Below, in pieces: positions 8,901-16,614 of a stretch of DNA of 43,276 bases. The notes beneath the pieces are model-generated. The model worked only from the letters and a program-made list of their open reading frames with translations. It ran no database searches and was not told the origin of the DNA. The position numbers were made by a program, and so were the translations under genes. The stretch is from Anaerolineales bacterium (GTDB lineage Bacteria; Chloroflexota; Anaerolineae; Anaerolineales; RBG-16-64-43). The stretch's first letter is position 1. Each line of letters starts with the position of its first letter. The stretch covers positions 1 to 43,276 of the forward strand of contig JAFGCU010000001.1 of assembly GCA_016932475.1 (NCBI GenBank), read 5' to 3'.

Positions 8901-11900
8901 ATGAAGCCGGGCGTCGGGTCTTCGGGCGCGTGGATCGCGATGCCGTCGACGAGCGGCGCAAGCCCGGAGGGTCCGTCGGCCACGGGCGCGCCGTTGAGAG
9001 TCGTGCTGCCTGCGACGTAGGTCGTGTTGGCCGGAATCGCGTCCCGCAGCCGCGCGCCGGTCGCGTGGTCCGTGCCGGTGTTGCGCACCGTGATCGTATA
9101 TCGCAGCCTCTCGCCCGCGAGCAGCACGTTCGGGTCCCCTTCCAGGTAGGCCGGGATCTTTTCCACCTGGAATTGCGGCGCCGACTCTATCCGGATCTGC
9201 GTCGCGTCCTCGTCGCCGAAGATTCTCGGATCATCGGGACCGTTTACGTTGGGATCGTCGCTCAGGGCGATCGGGAAGCCTCCGGTCAAAAGCTGCGCCT
9301 GGTTGTAGACGAAGCTGCCGTCGGCCAAAACCGGCGCAAGCGTCGCTTCGTACTCGACGAGCACGCTGTCGCCCGAGCCTCCGAGGCTCAGGCCGCGGAT
9401 GTCGAGCAGACCGGTGCCGTGAGCGCCCCCGGTGGCGCTCGTGTTCGAAGTGTCCGCGCCTTCAGGGGCCGCGATCACGGTAAGGGTGCCGGGTTCGAAG
9501 GCCGGCTGTCCGGGGCCGTTGCGCGCATCGAGCTCGTCGTGGAGGCTGAACTCCTCGACCGGCACGTCGCGCAGGTTCTCGATGGTGAGGCTGTAGCGAA
9601 GCCGCTCCCCGGGCGTCGCGAGCTCGGCCGGACTCACGTTGCGGCTCACGTTCGCGACCGTCTTCTCGAAGCGCAGCATCGGCAGGTTCACGAGCAGGGT
9701 ATGGGCGTCCTCCTGGTCGAGGGTGCCGACGGTGCCGTCGGTCAGATCACCGTCGTAGCTGCGCGGATCCGTGTCCGCGGCAAGCGGATCGGCGCTGTGC
9801 CAGAGCGTCGCGCCGGCCACGTTGGTGAGCCGGGCGTCCTGTTCGCTGTCGGTATCGAGCCGGGCCTGATAGGCGACGACAAGATGCTGGTCCGGACCGA
9901 TCGCGGCGGCGGGCGTCCGCATCGTAAACGTAAGCGTGCAGTGCGGATCGTTGCCTGCGGCCGGGGTGAATGCGGCGGCGAAATCCGTACCTTCGACGAG
10001 CGCGCCGCCTGCGGCCGTGGTGCCGTCCGCCTCGTACATCTGCGCCGTAAAACCGTCCGGGGCCGCGGCGCACATTCCTCCCGCGGCCGCGCCGTCGGCC
10101 GTGTTGGGCAGCCGGTCGGTGATCGTCACTGCGTAGGCCCGGGCCTGTGTCGTGTTGTGAACGTCCAGGGTAAAGGTTGCGGGAAGGCCGATGCGCATCT
10201 CGGAAGGGCCGCTCTTCAAGAGCGTAAGTTGGGGTTCGTCGATCTGCATCGGGCCGGTCGTGCCGGGCTCGCCCGTGCTGGCGCTCGCGTCATTGCCCTT
10301 GAGGCGGTTGTACGTGTATGCGGCCGTGTTGGTGAATGTGACGCCGGCGGCGTTGGCCGGGACGTTGGTTGCCAGCACCGTGATTTCGATGACCGCGAGC
10401 TGTCCGGCCGGGACGTCGATGCCGTTGACCGGGTCCTCGATTACGAGGTTCGTGTCGGTACCGGTGTTGACCGGCGCCCACGATCCGGGTCCCGAAACCT
10501 TCCTGGCGCCGAGGAAGCGCAGGTCGGCGGTCGCGTCCGCGAGATTGTCCGTGATCGCCACGTCGTAGAGCGGAGCCGGGTGGGGCGCGGCGGGAATGGT
10601 GATCCGGTAGGTGAACGGTTCGCCGATCCCTGCGACCGCCTGTGTGTTTTCCTTCAATGTCGCCGGCGGGGCGGAGGGCGAGGGGACGGCTTCGGCGACA
10701 ACCGGGCCGTAGCAGTAGTCGTCCGGCTGGTGGAAGTTCGGGCAGCCCGCGCCGGTGCGTTCGTAGGCGCTTTCTCCGTCAAGCGAAGTCCAGTCGATCC
10801 AGACGCTGTTGTCGATCGTGGGCCCGGCGACCGGCGCCGCGACAACGTCCATACGGTAGGTCAGCTCGAGGAAGCTGTTCGGCGGCAGATCCAGGCTTTC
10901 GTCTCCGTTGCCGCGGCCCCAGACCAGCGGGCCGGCGGGGGCGCCGTCCGGTTCGCCGGCGAAGCCGGGCACGGGTACGGCGTCGATCGCGGCCGCAGGC
11001 ACGAAGGCGTCCGATAGTTCGAGTTCGATGGGCGGCGTATCGACGATGTTGATGTCGTGAGCGACCGCATCGCCGGTGTTGACGACCGTCAGGAGATACT
11101 CGGCGATGTCGCCGAACTCCAGCGGATCGTCGGGGTTCTTTCCGGGCGTTGCGTTGGTCAGCGTCTTGGTGGCCGTGATGCCGGGTTCGGTGACCGTGAT
11201 CGCGTCCGTGGAGTCGTTCAGGATCTCGGGCATGCCGGTCATGACGTTGAAATACGAGGCATCGACCGCGTTTTGCAGCGTGTCGCCCGCGTCGGTGGCG
11301 AGGTCGTTGTTGATGCGCGCGTTGTAGCGGATTCGGATCGACGGCGTGACCGCCTGCGTCGCGGTGTCGTCCTCGCTGGCGGTGACGATGGTGCCGATAT
11401 CCCAGGTCGCGGCGCCGCTGGCGCCGTCGGCGGGCGAGGCGTTGAACGCGCTTTCGCCCGGGGCCAGGCCGTTGATGCCGGCAATGCCTGTAAACTCGTA
11501 GGTGACGTCGAAAGCGCCGTCGCGCGCGAGGCGGTAGCTTTCGCTTCCCGCCGCCAGGTTGTCGGTGACCACGAGCCCGTTTGTCGTTCCTTCGGGAAGG
11601 GAAATCTCGAGAAGGAAGGGCTTGTGGGCGCCGATGGCGGACGGGAGTGCGGGATCCATGTCCTGCTTCGCGACCGCAACCGTGCCTGTCGCGATTTCGT
11701 CGCTTGCCTCGGCCTCGTAGTCGTTGAGCGTGTCTCCAGTATTCGGCAGAGCGCCGTTGCGCATGCCGCCGGAGCTGCCGTCGGCGCCGATCTCGCCTGC
11801 CGGGTTCAATGCCGTGCTCCGGCCCGGCAGCGACGTCCAGTCCGCCTGAATCGTATTGGCCAGGAGTTCGTCCGGTTCCACCGTACCGTCCACGGTGACG

Positions 11901-14900
11901 GCGAATGAAAACTCGATGGTTTCGTTCGGGGCGACGGTGATGCCGGCGGGCCATGTAAACAGCGGCCGCTCCGGGCCGAAGGTGGTCAGGTCTTCGTCGG
12001 GCGGGTCGGCGCCCGCTACCCGGCCGGCTGCATAGCTCAACTTGATCCCCGAGAGATCGTCGAGCACCCGCAGGTTATAGGCCGTTGCGGTGCCTGTGTT
12101 GGTCGCGGCGACCGTGACGGTCAGCACGTCGCCCGCGTCCGCTTCGCCGGGAGTTATGGTCTTGGAAAGCTCGATGGCGGGCTCGCGGACCAGGACATCC
12201 ACCTGTCCGAAAACGACCTCGACGGGATTTCCCGCCTCGTCGATGTAGCGAACCGTCGCGCTGGTGGCCGGATCGCCGTTCGCCAGGATATCGCCGTCGT
12301 TGGTCAGCGTACTGTTCTCGACGCGCGCGATGAAGCCGATGCTGAAGGAATAGCGGTTGTCCGGCGTCGTCCCCCGGTTGATGCGCCGGTTGCCGAAATC
12401 CCATTCCACCACGCCGCCGCCGCAGGACGGCGTGACGGGCGTCGCCGGCTCGAAGTCCGCGTCCGCGTAGGGGCCGCCCGGACCGAGGTCCAATACCGGC
12501 GCGTCCACGCACGTCAAGCCCGGTGGTAGTTCGTCCCGGATCACGAAGTCGCGCAGCAGCGCGACGGGCAGCAGGGTCGTCAGACGGTACTCGATCTCCT
12601 CGCCGACAACCACTTCCTGCGGCCCGGGGGCGGGCGTTTCGGGCGTGTTCGAGGTGCGCACGATGTGCTTCGGCACCGTGTCCACCGGAAGGATCTCGAG
12701 TGTCGCCACCGCCGGGACGCTTTCGTAGACGCGCGCGCCGCCGATGTCGCCGCCGGGGCGCGGGTCGACGGTCTGATTTCCGGATTCGTTGGCGCCGCCG
12801 GCCAGCGAGTCGTATGCGGCGGCGACGCTGTTGGTGAATGTCTGCATGGGCGCGGCGTCGTTGTCGACGTCCACCCGGTAGTAGAGCCGCACGCTTTCGC
12901 CCGGATCGATGCGCCGGAGGCCGGTGCTGTGCTCATGCCGGAACGTAACCACGCCGTTTCGCCCGGAGGAGCAGTCGCCGCCCGGAGTTCCGGTCACGGT
13001 GCCCTCGGGGGCGGTGTCCGTGCCGCCGTCGGCGTCGTTGTCGAGGCCGTCGCTTTCAAACGGCAGGACGCAGACGAAGCCCGAGGGGTCCAGTGTATCC
13101 GTGACGGCCAGGTCGTACGCGGGCGAACGCGCGATGCCGTCGTCGTCGGCGCGATTGGTTACGGTGATGCGGTAGATGTAGCTGTGATAGGCGTCGCCGC
13201 CGCCGCCCTCCGCGGTCCAGTTGCCGCACGCCGGCCCGGTGCCGAAGCGCGTTTCGTCGCAGACCTCCTTGACGAGCTCGAGAAGGGGCTCGGTAATCGT
13301 CACGTCCTCGCGCCGGATCGACTCGTGCGGGTAGCCGACGGCGTCGGGATCGAGTCGGAAGGGGTGCTCCACGCCGCTCTCGTCGGCGAAGATCGCCGTG
13401 AAGTCCGAGACCAGCACGTTGTTCCCGTTGGCCGCGTGCCGGTTGGGCAGCCCGACCGTGTTGATCGGGACGTTCAGCAGCCGTGTGGTGAAGTCGGCCT
13501 GGAACCACTCGTCGATGCGATCGATGCGCTGCGTCTCGTTGAAACGCCAGGGGATCCGGCCGCCGGGTGCGATCAGGCCGCCGGGGGTCGGCGGCACGGG
13601 GGCCCCGAACAGCGTGATGCCCTGAATCTGGGAAGAACTTGTCAGGTAGGGGTCGGTCGAGGAGAGATAGCCCTGGCCCCCGCTCGGGTCCGCGTCCGTC
13701 CGCGGAATGTCGTCGACGACGACGTCCTCGACGGCGATATAGAGGAAGCCCGGCGTCGCGAAGCCGAACCAGCCCCCGCTGCGCGCCCGGTAGCTGCACT
13801 CTTCGCCGATTTCGACGCGCTCGGCCTGCTTGATAAACGGTCCGGGCTCATAGGCCGGAGGGTCGTTTTCCCGGCACCCGAGGCTTGACTTGATCAGGTT
13901 GAAGCCGATCACTTTCTGGCGCACGCCGTCGAGGCTGTAGTTGTTGGTGCGGTCGAGCTGGCCGTCGGCGCGCGCGATGGGCGCCGGGAACCACAGCGGC
14001 GTGCCGTCGTGAAGGAGAATTTCCCCCACCACGTCGGCGCGCAGCATGAGATCGTCGAGCAGCACGCGCGCGGGGTCGCTGCTTTTGATCACCCCGAAAT
14101 CGAGGTTCAAGGTCTGGCCGGGCCCGATTCCCTGCGGCGCCGGGCAATGATAGACCGTCTGCGTGTCCAGTATGGGCACCGGCTCCACCCACACTTTCCA
14201 GGGGTCGGGCTGAAGCGGCGTGCCGCCCGGCGTCACGGCGCTGCAGCCGGCGGGCGCGCCGGCCACCTCCATGGTCGCGCCGAAGGTGACGAACGCGTGG
14301 TAGCCCGTTGCGGTGTGGCCGCCGTTGTTCGTCAGCCGGACGCGCAGGAGAAGCTGCTGGGTCGGATCGTTGGTAAGAATGAACACATCTCCGGGGTTGT
14401 TGTCGGTGTCCGTGATCGCAACGTCCAGGTCCTCGGGAAACGCTTCAATAGTATTGATGTCGTCGTGGCTCCAGGTGAAATGTCCGGCCCCGTTGTTGCC
14501 CTGCGTCGCGCAGAACGTGTTGTAGTCCACGGTAAGCCGGTTGGAAAGCGGCGTAGCATACGCCGGGTCCATGCCGGCGCCCGTTTCCTCCGGCGTCTCA
14601 TCGAGGTCCGCCGCGAGGTCGTACGGCTCGACCAGATCGCGGTCCTGGCTGATCAGTACGACCGGGAAGGTCAGGGTCACCACGTCGCCGTGGCGCAGCA
14701 TGTTCTCCTGTTCGGGATAGACCGGGTGCGCCGTGCTGCTCCACAGCCGGAAGCGGGGCGCCGTGTTCCGCAACGGATCCAGCGAGGGCGCCGTCAGCAG
14801 GCCCTGCGGATTCTCCCAGGTCAGCCGGTCCACCATTCCGGGATAGACGTTGGTGCCGTAAGCCGGATTGATCGAGCTCTCCCCCGCGACCGGCGTGGAT

Positions 14901-16372
14901 CTCGCGGGCAGGTCCCTGGTCGTGCCGCCCGTCCAGTATGTCGGATCAATGACGTATTGCGGCGGCAGCACATCGTCGAGCTCGATGTCTTTGACCGTGC
15001 CGCCGGTATTGTTCCTGATCGTGAGAACCACCAGGCCGCGAGCCCCGAGCGGCTGGTTCGACACGGTTGCCGTGCCGACGGTGTCGACACCGGTGAATGC
15101 GCGCCGGATATCGAGCTGCGCGTCCTGATCGCCGTGGTGCGTGACCAGCACCCTGGTTTGGGCGGTCGCGGCCGGGATGCCCCCCGCGGCGGGACCGTCC
15201 GCCTCGCAGCCGTACTGGACGTCGTCGACCGTGTTGGTGGTTCCGCCGGCGATGCAGGAGGCGTTGGACGTGATCTTGCCGACCAGATAGACGACGGCGC
15301 TCGTGGATCCCGGCGGGACGTCGATGTCCCGGCTGTTCAGATCGCGCGTGAAGCCGCCGGTCGCGCCGCCGTTGGGAAAGTTCGTGGCGCCCCCCGAACC
15401 GAAGGGGTCGACGACGACCCGGTTGTCGATATGGTTGCCGGCCGCAGTGCAGATATCTCCCGGCGGCACCGCGGCGCCTGCCAGCTCCCCGTTGTTGTCC
15501 GCGATGGCGGAGGCCGCGGCTTCGGAGGAGCATGCGTAGCGGATCTCGAGGTTGCCCGCCTGCATCAAATCGTCGAAGCGCAGGTCCTGCAGCGCCGCAA
15601 GCCCGGTGTTCTGGATCTGGATGCGCCAGATGACGTCGTCGTTGTTGTGGCCGTAGACGTTGTTGGCGTACTGCCCGGACGACTGTCCGGCGTCGGCATT
15701 GCGGCCCTGTTTGATAACGCTGGCTACGGGCTGGCGCAACGGGAGAATTTCGGCGATGGTATCCGTCTCGCATAAGGGTCCGCCGACGCTGTACGAAACA
15801 CTGGCGGTGACGCCCCTGGGCGCGCCGGCCAGGCCTTCTTCGGTGGCGCCGTTCGCCCGGCGCACCTGGTACCGGATTTCCAGGTATCGGGCGGTCCCCT
15901 GGTTCGTACCTGACGGCTCCAGCTCATAACTGCCGAAATCCCAGGTCCACCAGTCTCCGGCGAGCACGGGCGCAGGCGCGGGTGGAGCAGGGGGCAACGG
16001 GCTCAATCCTCCCCCGATTGTGACGGTCGTCGTGCCCGGTATCGGAACCAGGCTTGGGCTGTCAAGGTTATGCCGGATAACGATGTCCGTGATCGGTGGG
16101 CCGACGTTTCCTATGCCGTTATTGTCGTCAAAGTAGTAGACGCGCGCCGTCATCCGGCTCGTGGCGCAGAGCTCGCAGTAGTTGTCGCTGTTGGCCTGGC
16201 TGCCGATATTGGGCAGAACGATTCCGACGTTGGCTAGAGCGGGGCATGTCTCCTGCGCCCGGGCGAGCGCCGGCAGAACGAGAAGGGCCGCCAGCAGCAG
16301 GAGCCCGGCCCTGAGAGCGCACGGGTTCCAGCGACGATCTGTTTTTACAAGGATGAAATTGCCGGGATTCAT
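5924..16372 (-). CDS. Giant DUF11-repeat surface protein with SdrD-like and OmpA-like C-terminal domains
   Basis: At 3482 residues this is the largest gene in the window. A hydrophobic signal segment ends near residue 40 (ALARAQE), preceded by an unusually long basic n-region. Most of the length is a chain of roughly 100-150 residue DUF11-type Ig-like repeats, each with the pattern GDxLxYxIxVxNxGxxxAxxVxxxDxLP and later FxNTA or LxNxA. Near residues 2858-2935 there is an SdrD B-like domain (GRAWHDADFDGLQGAGE), another carboxypeptidase-like fold follows, and a second SdrD-like segment reads GKVFNDANRNRVQDAGEDG. The end (about 3379-3460) looks like a degenerate OmpA-like domain (FEPGETEIR, then SYIADIETAALVEERVKAVR). 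Such repeats build long surface stalks or adhesins in known proteins. Here the OmpA-like end suggests anchoring to peptidoglycan on the periplasmic side. Expression is probably controlled by the c-di-GMP riboswitch immediately upstream. The ribosome-binding site (GAGG) is weak. Confidence 0.85.
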   Translation of the reverse strand: MNPGNFILVKTDRRWNPCALRAGLLLLAALLVLPALARAQETCPALANVGIVLPNIGSQANSDNYCELCATSRMTARVYYFDDNNGIGNVGPPITDIVIRHNLDSPSLVPIPGTTTVTIGGGLSPLPPAPPAPAPVLAGDWWTWDFGSYELEPSGTNQGTARYLEIRYQVRRANGATEEGLAGAPRGVTASVSYSVGGPLCETDTIAEILPLRQPVASVIKQGRNADAGQSSGQYANNVYGHNNDDVIWRIQIQNTGLAALQDLRFDDLMQAGNLEIRYACSSEAAASAIADNNGELAGAAVPPGDICTAAGNHIDNRVVVDPFGSGGATNFPNGGATGGFTRDLNSRDIDVPPGSTSAVVYLVGKITSNASCIAGGTTNTVDDVQYGCEADGPAAGGIPAATAQTRVLVTHHGDQDAQLDIRRAFTGVDTVGTATVSNQPLGARGLVVLTIRNNTGGTVKDIELDDVLPPQYVIDPTYWTGGTTRDLPARSTPVAGESSINPAYGTNVYPGMVDRLTWENPQGLLTAPSLDPLRNTAPRFRLWSSTAHPVYPEQENMLRHGDVVTLTFPVVLISQDRDLVEPYDLAADLDETPEETGAGMDPAYATPLSNRLTVDYNTFCATQGNNGAGHFTWSHDDINTIEAFPEDLDVAITDTDNNPGDVFILTNDPTQQLLLRVRLTNNGGHTATGYHAFVTFGATMEVAGAPAGCSAVTPGGTPLQPDPWKVWVEPVPILDTQTVYHCPAPQGIGPGQTLNLDFGVIKSSDPARVLLDDLMLRADVVGEILLHDGTPLWFPAPIARADGQLDRTNNYSLDGVRQKVIGFNLIKSSLGCRENDPPAYEPGPFIKQAERVEIGEECSYRARSGGWFGFATPGFLYIAVEDVVVDDIPRTDADPSGGQGYLSSTDPYLTSSSQIQGITLFGAPVPPTPGGLIAPGGRIPWRFNETQRIDRIDEWFQADFTTRLLNVPINTVGLPNRHAANGNNVLVSDFTAIFADESGVEHPFRLDPDAVGYPHESIRREDVTITEPLLELVKEVCDETRFGTGPACGNWTAEGGGGDAYHSYIYRITVTNRADDDGIARSPAYDLAVTDTLDPSGFVCVLPFESDGLDNDADGGTDTAPEGTVTGTPGGDCSSGRNGVVTFRHEHSTGLRRIDPGESVRLYYRVDVDNDAAPMQTFTNSVAAAYDSLAGGANESGNQTVDPRPGGDIGGARVYESVPAVATLEILPVDTVPKHIVRTSNTPETPAPGPQEVVVGEEIEYRLTTLLPVALLRDFVIRDELPPGLTCVDAPVLDLGPGGPYADADFEPATPVTPSCGGGVVEWDFGNRRINRGTTPDNRYSFSIGFIARVENSTLTNDGDILANGDPATSATVRYIDEAGNPVEVVFGQVDVLVREPAIELSKTITPGEADAGDVLTVTVAATNTGTATAYNLRVLDDLSGIKLSYAAGRVAGADPPDEDLTTFGPERPLFTWPAGITVAPNETIEFSFAVTVDGTVEPDELLANTIQADWTSLPGRSTALNPAGEIGADGSSGGMRNGALPNTGDTLNDYEAEASDEIATGTVAVAKQDMDPALPSAIGAHKPFLLEISLPEGTTNGLVVTDNLAAGSESYRLARDGAFDVTYEFTGIAGINGLAPGESAFNASPADGASGAATWDIGTIVTASEDDTATQAVTPSIRIRYNARINNDLATDAGDTLQNAVDASYFNVMTGMPEILNDSTDAITVTEPGITATKTLTNATPGKNPDDPLEFGDIAEYLLTVVNTGDAVAHDINIVDTPPIELELSDAFVPAAAIDAVPVPGFAGEPDGAPAGPLVWGRGNGDESLDLPPNSFLELTYRMDVVAAPVAGPTIDNSVWIDWTSLDGESAYERTGAGCPNFHQPDDYCYGPVVAEAVPSPSAPPATLKENTQAVAGIGEPFTYRITIPAAPHPAPLYDVAITDNLADATADLRFLGARKVSGPGSWAPVNTGTDTNLVIEDPVNGIDVPAGQLAVIEITVLATNVPANAAGVTFTNTAAYTYNRLKGNDASASTGEPGTTGPMQIDEPQLTLLKSGPSEMRIGLPATFTLDVHNTTQARAYAVTITDRLPNTADGAAAGGMCAAAPDGFTAQMYEADGTTAAGGALVEGTDFAAAFTPAAGNDPHCTLTFTMRTPAAAIGPDQHLVVAYQARLDTDSEQDARLTNVAGATLWHSADPLAADTDPRSYDGDLTDGTVGTLDQEDAHTLLVNLPMLRFEKTVANVSRNVSPAELATPGERLRYSLTIENLRDVPVEEFSLHDELDARNGPGQPAFEPGTLTVIAAPEGADTSNTSATGGAHGTGLLDIRGLSLGGSGDSVLVEYEATLAPVLADGSFVYNQAQLLTGGFPIALSDDPNVNGPDDPRIFGDEDATQIRIESAPQFQVEKIPAYLEGDPNVLLAGERLRYTITVRNTGTDHATGARLRDAIPANTTYVAGSTTLNGAPVADGPSGLAPLVDGIAIHAPEDPTPGFMPADATAEASNVATITFDVAVYPDALDGTVISNQAFVSAPDGGIIDHPSDDPRTPVADDPTRDAVGNAPLLYAEKSAALDYDAGTAGIVDPGDVLRYTIRIYNNSAIAATGAALRDDVPQHATYVADSLTLNGEPVGRPDGGISALVGGLNVSSPDRTPPLPGPGEGVLSPGEFAVVQFDLRVDDDATPGTLILNQAVVVTAELPDLRTDGDGNPATGPEPTVVVVGDAQVLSITKQVSVVGGGAALAGSTIEYLVTVSNLAAVPAHGVAIMDDLDTPVAGQLTFVGGSWTMNGLPDGIDVAGSLLTARYSDAYGPLEPGRSVTLRFRAVIDPGLQIGTRVTNTAIVHWNDPEQTASASVSIDVGGTPGIGILNGRAWHDADFDGLQGAGERALEGWQVGLYRDDRLLLETQTDAGGAYRLAGLEPNDLTGSPYELRFGAPGAGANSAMLGRAASPFTNGLQRISDIVLPSGANLQGLNLPIQPNGVVYNSVARIPVAGATLTLLDADVASPLPAGCFDDAAQQGQVTLADGYYKFDLNFSDPACPSGGNYIIDVEAPPGTAYLSGTSQIIPPVPAGPAEAFSVPACPGSPADAVPATALFCEIQPSELAPAPAVPARSAGTNHHIRLMLDGSRPPGSSQIFNNHIPIDPELDGAVAISKTTPLVNVTRGQLVPYVITVNNISGLLLTEASVVDRFPAGFSYVEGSARMDGVPAEPSIAGRELRWSGLVIAGTEVRTLRLLLAVGAGVAEGEYVNRARVANGVTGGAMSGEANATVRVVPDPLFDCTDVTGKVFNDANRNRVQDAGEDGLPGVRLVTPRGLQATTDPYGRYHITCAITPHEGRGSNFVLKLDDRTLPSGFRLSTDPVEIRRATRGKALTINFGASIDRVVGIDLSDAAFEPGETEIRAQWLPRLDLLIRELHKAPAVLRLSYIADIETAALVEERVKAVRRRLTEAWNEAEESYGLAIEHEVFWRRGGPPEHSGLMNRSGGE

Positions 16373-16424
16373 TGCCGCCTCGTTCCACTCAAACCGGTAG
16401 GAGTGCCGGCTCGAGCGGACCGGG

Positions 16425-16446
16425 CGGGCCGAGGACGATCGGCCCG
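16425..16446 (-). promoter_or_regulatory. Candidate riboswitch expression-platform hairpin
   Basis: CGGGCCGA and TCGGCCCG form a perfect 8-bp stem with a 6-base loop directly abutting the 3' strand of the riboswitch P1 helix. No U-tract follows, so it is not an ordinary intrinsic terminator. The start codon is 53 bases further on. Control of translation or of Rho access is possible but not shown. Confidence 0.45.
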
Positions 16447-16538
16447 GATTCCGGCGGTCCCGCTGTCGTGGAGCCCTCGCTCTTTAGACCGGTGACTTTG
16501 CGTCGCCGTCTTTCGACGGCTTTGCCTTTGTCGAAATC
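16447..16538 (-). promoter_or_regulatory. Cyclic-di-GMP-I (GEMM-I) riboswitch aptamer
   Basis: The minus-strand RNA contains the hallmark GEMM-I core: a GGCAAAG segment, a perfect 6-bp stem GCCGTC/GACGGC capped by a GAAA tetraloop (16505-16520), then CGACGCAAAGTCACCGGTCTAAAG. The second half carries CGACAGCGGGACCGCCGG, matching the conserved GxxAGCGGGGUUxCCG part of the Vibrio Vc2 aptamer. P1 closes with GATTTC (16538-16533) and GGAATC (16452-16447). It lies 74 bases before the start codon of the giant DUF11 gene and 76 bases after the stop of the TonB-like gene, so it can regulate the surface-protein and barrel genes separately from the motor genes. Whether c-di-GMP turns expression on or off cannot be read from the sequence. 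Confidence 0.92.
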
Positions 16539-16545
16539 GCGTCGA

Positions 16546-16575
16546 AATAAACTTCAGATCTGCTCCTTTTTCCAA
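16546..16575 (-). promoter_or_regulatory. Possible promoter internal to the operon, ahead of the riboswitch
   Basis: TTGGAA (16575-16570) and TTTATT (16551-16546) are 18 bases apart, each matching the sigma70 consensus at four of six positions. The expected start near 16539 coincides with the 5' edge of the riboswitch P1 helix, which raises the plausibility of this otherwise weak match. Confidence 0.4.
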
Positions 16576-16614
16576 ATCCCCTGCCGGCCTGGTTCGCAGC
16601 GCATCCGGCGGGTT

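Noticed and set aside
7517-11017. A 1166-residue open frame on the plus strand, antisense to the giant gene
   Set aside because: It is Arg/Gly/Val-rich, has no family motifs or signal, and lies entirely opposite clear DUF11 repeats. Long antisense frames are expected in GC-rich genes.
12665-13888. A 407-residue plus-strand frame inside the giant gene
   Set aside because: No start site or motif; antisense shadow of DUF11 repeats.
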